DNA from: Kiritimatiellia bacterium
GTDB taxonomy: Bacteria; Verrucomicrobiota; Kiritimatiellia; RFP12; DVOR01
DNA length: 5,993 bases
Direction of reading: 5' to 3'
NCBI GenBank assembly: GCA_900771325.1
Contig: CAAGNN010000138.1
Location: 1-5,993, forward strand
This document shows positions 4,788 to 5,993 of this stretch, one piece after another. The notes beneath the pieces were generated by a model. It ran no database searches, was not told the origin of the DNA, and saw nothing but the letters and a program-made list of their open reading frames with translations. Position numbers and translations under genes: made by a program. Every line of letters begins with the position of its first letter. The first letter of the stretch is position 1.

Positions 4788-5993
4788 ATGGCGATTGGTT
4801 CCAACATTCGTGCGGGTCGGGCATACGTTGAAGTGGTTGCCGACTCTTCCAAACTCCAACGTTCGCTCACCGATGCCCAGGCGCAATTGAAGGCCTTCGG
4901 GCAATCGGCATCGGCGCTCGGCAAGGATTTGCTGGCTCTGGGTGGTACCCTCTCGGTGCCGCTCTTGCTGGCAACGAGATCCTTTGCTGACTTTGATGAC
5001 TCGATGCGCTTGGTTCAAGCGGTCACCCAAGCAACCGCCAGCGACTTGGCGCGCTTGACGCAGGTAGCGCAGGAACTGGGCCGAACGACCTCCTACACCG
5101 CCAAGCAATCGGCCGATGCAATGGTCGCGCTCGGGCGGATGGGCTTTCAGCCGCGCGAAGTCGAGGCGGCGGTCGGGGCGGTGCTCAATCTGGCCCGCGC
5201 GACCGGGAGCGACTTGGCGGAGGCGGCGGACTATGCGGCCAACAGTCTGCGTATCTTTGCGCTTACTTCGCGTGAGATGACCCATGTCACCGATGTGCTC
5301 ACCGCCACGGCCAATGGGTCGGCACAGACCTTGGGCGACCTCTTTGAGGCACTCAAGGTCGCCGGGCCTCAAGCCAAGGCGGCCAATGAGAGCCTCGAAG
5401 ATACTTGTGCGGCTCTAGGCGTTCTGGCCAATATGGGCATCAAGGGCTCGCTCGCGGGGACGGCTTTGCGCAAGAGTTTCTCGCAATTCGCCAAGAGCGA
5501 TGTTCAGGCGACCTTGGGCGAATGGGGCATCGCTACCGTGACGGCAACGGGGGACTTGCGGTCGCTCGCGGACATTCTGCGAGATGTTGCGGGGGTGATG
5601 CGCCAGATACCAACAGCAGAACGACTCTCCTTTGCCGAGGAGATTTTCGATTTGCGCGGGGCGTTGGCCGGGTTGTCGCTGACAGGGAATATTGGTGACT
5701 TGGATGCGATGCTCGCGAAGTTGAAAGCGGTGGACGATGTGGCCGCCGAGACGGCTCGGCAGATGGACGCAGGGTTGGGCGGGTCGTTCCGCCTCTTGGC
5801 TTCGGCTTCGGAAGGGGCGATGAATGCACTCGCCTCGCAACTGTCCATCAGTCTGCAGCCCTTGATTGGCCAAATCACCTCAGCGATCAATGCCACCTCG
5901 CAGTGGGTCGAGCGCAATGGGAGCCTCGTGCGCAGTTTGGCCTCAACGGTCATTGGCATTGCCGGACTAGGGGCCTCCTTCTTCGCCTTGGGG
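4788..5993 (+). CDS. Tail tape measure protein, TP901-type core, 3' partial
   Basis: The frame runs open from ATG 4788 to the window end (402 residues visible). The N-terminus (RAYVEVVADSSKLQRSLTDA) and a following helical, Ala-rich stretch lead into the TP901 tape-measure core. Core motifs are ELGRTTSYTAKQSADAMVAL (96-115), GFQPREVEAAVGAVLNLA (119-136), a helix with NSLRIFALTSREMTHVTDVL (152-171), ANGSAQTLGDLFEALK (175-190), MGIKGSLAGTALRKSF (216-231) and a late EEIFDLRGALAGL (284-296). The segment from about 380 is hydrophobic (VIGIAGLGASFFALG), the membrane-like region commonly seen in tape measure proteins. This protein sets tail length and is thought to help DNA entry. It is made as a substrate of the chaperones encoded just upstream. 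The ribosome binding site (4778-4784) and position support the start. Confidence 0.92.
   Translation, partial: MAIGSNIRAGRAYVEVVADSSKLQRSLTDAQAQLKAFGQSASALGKDLLALGGTLSVPLLLATRSFADFDDSMRLVQAVTQATASDLARLTQVAQELGRTTSYTAKQSADAMVALGRMGFQPREVEAAVGAVLNLARATGSDLAEAADYAANSLRIFALTSREMTHVTDVLTATANGSAQTLGDLFEALKVAGPQAKAANESLEDTCAALGVLANMGIKGSLAGTALRKSFSQFAKSDVQATLGEWGIATVTATGDLRSLADILRDVAGVMRQIPTAERLSFAEEIFDLRGALAGLSLTGNIGDLDAMLAKLKAVDDVAAETARQMDAGLGGSFRLLASASEGAMNALASQLSISLQPLIGQITSAINATSQWVERNGSLVRSLASTVIGIAGLGASFFALG

Noticed and set aside
4506..5372. Minus-strand open frame (288 codons) over the T part, the gap and the tape measure start
   Set aside because: It is antisense to conserved coding on both sides of the gap and has an Arg/Gly-rich composition typical of shadows.
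5405..5698. Plus-strand open frame of 97 codons inside the tape measure gene
   Set aside because: It lies in another frame within conserved tape-measure core motifs and has no ribosome binding site or recognisable content.

Overview
The window is a compact, all plus-strand block of tailed-phage morphogenesis genes, from either a phage genome or a prophage. Nothing in it (no integrase, attachment site or host gene) shows which. The order is: prohead protease fused to major capsid protein, capsid cement protein, head-tail stopper candidate, small membrane protein, tail-completion candidate, HK97-gp10-like neck protein, tail tube, tail assembly chaperone with a frameshift extension, then tape measure. 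No sheath gene follows the tube gene, so a long non-contractile (siphovirus-type) tail is likely. The DNA is GC-rich by eye (not counted). From memory of these families, the tail tube, chaperone and connector-like proteins most resemble those of prophages in Planctomycetota. That assignment is an inference without a database search.

Head region (1-2501). The window opens inside the protease domain of a protease/scaffold/capsid polyprotein that ends at 1704. A good ribosome binding site and an in-frame ATG at 343 sit exactly at the protease/scaffold boundary, so a shorter scaffold-capsid product may also be made. A DUF2190-type cement protein (1723-2046) follows, then a stopper-like protein (2046-2501) with a Cys-rich tail.

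Neck and tail region (2512-5993). An 81-residue one-helix membrane protein interrupts the connector genes. Two completion/neck proteins and the tail tube protein (3532-3960) follow, with starts and stops abutting or nearly so. The gpG-like chaperone (3973-4428) has the strongest Shine-Dalgarno in the window. The frame -1 to it stays open across its stop and encodes the conserved T part as far as 4703, without a usable start of its own, so a G/GT programmed frameshift is strongly indicated. The tape measure protein (4788 to beyond the window) carries the TP901-type core domain.

The only sizeable non-coding gap (4704-4787) holds a perfect 15-bp inverted repeat, a third copy of its core, and a loop able to pair with bases just before the tape-measure ribosome binding site, i.e. 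a candidate RNA pseudoknot. This is the least explained element in the window.
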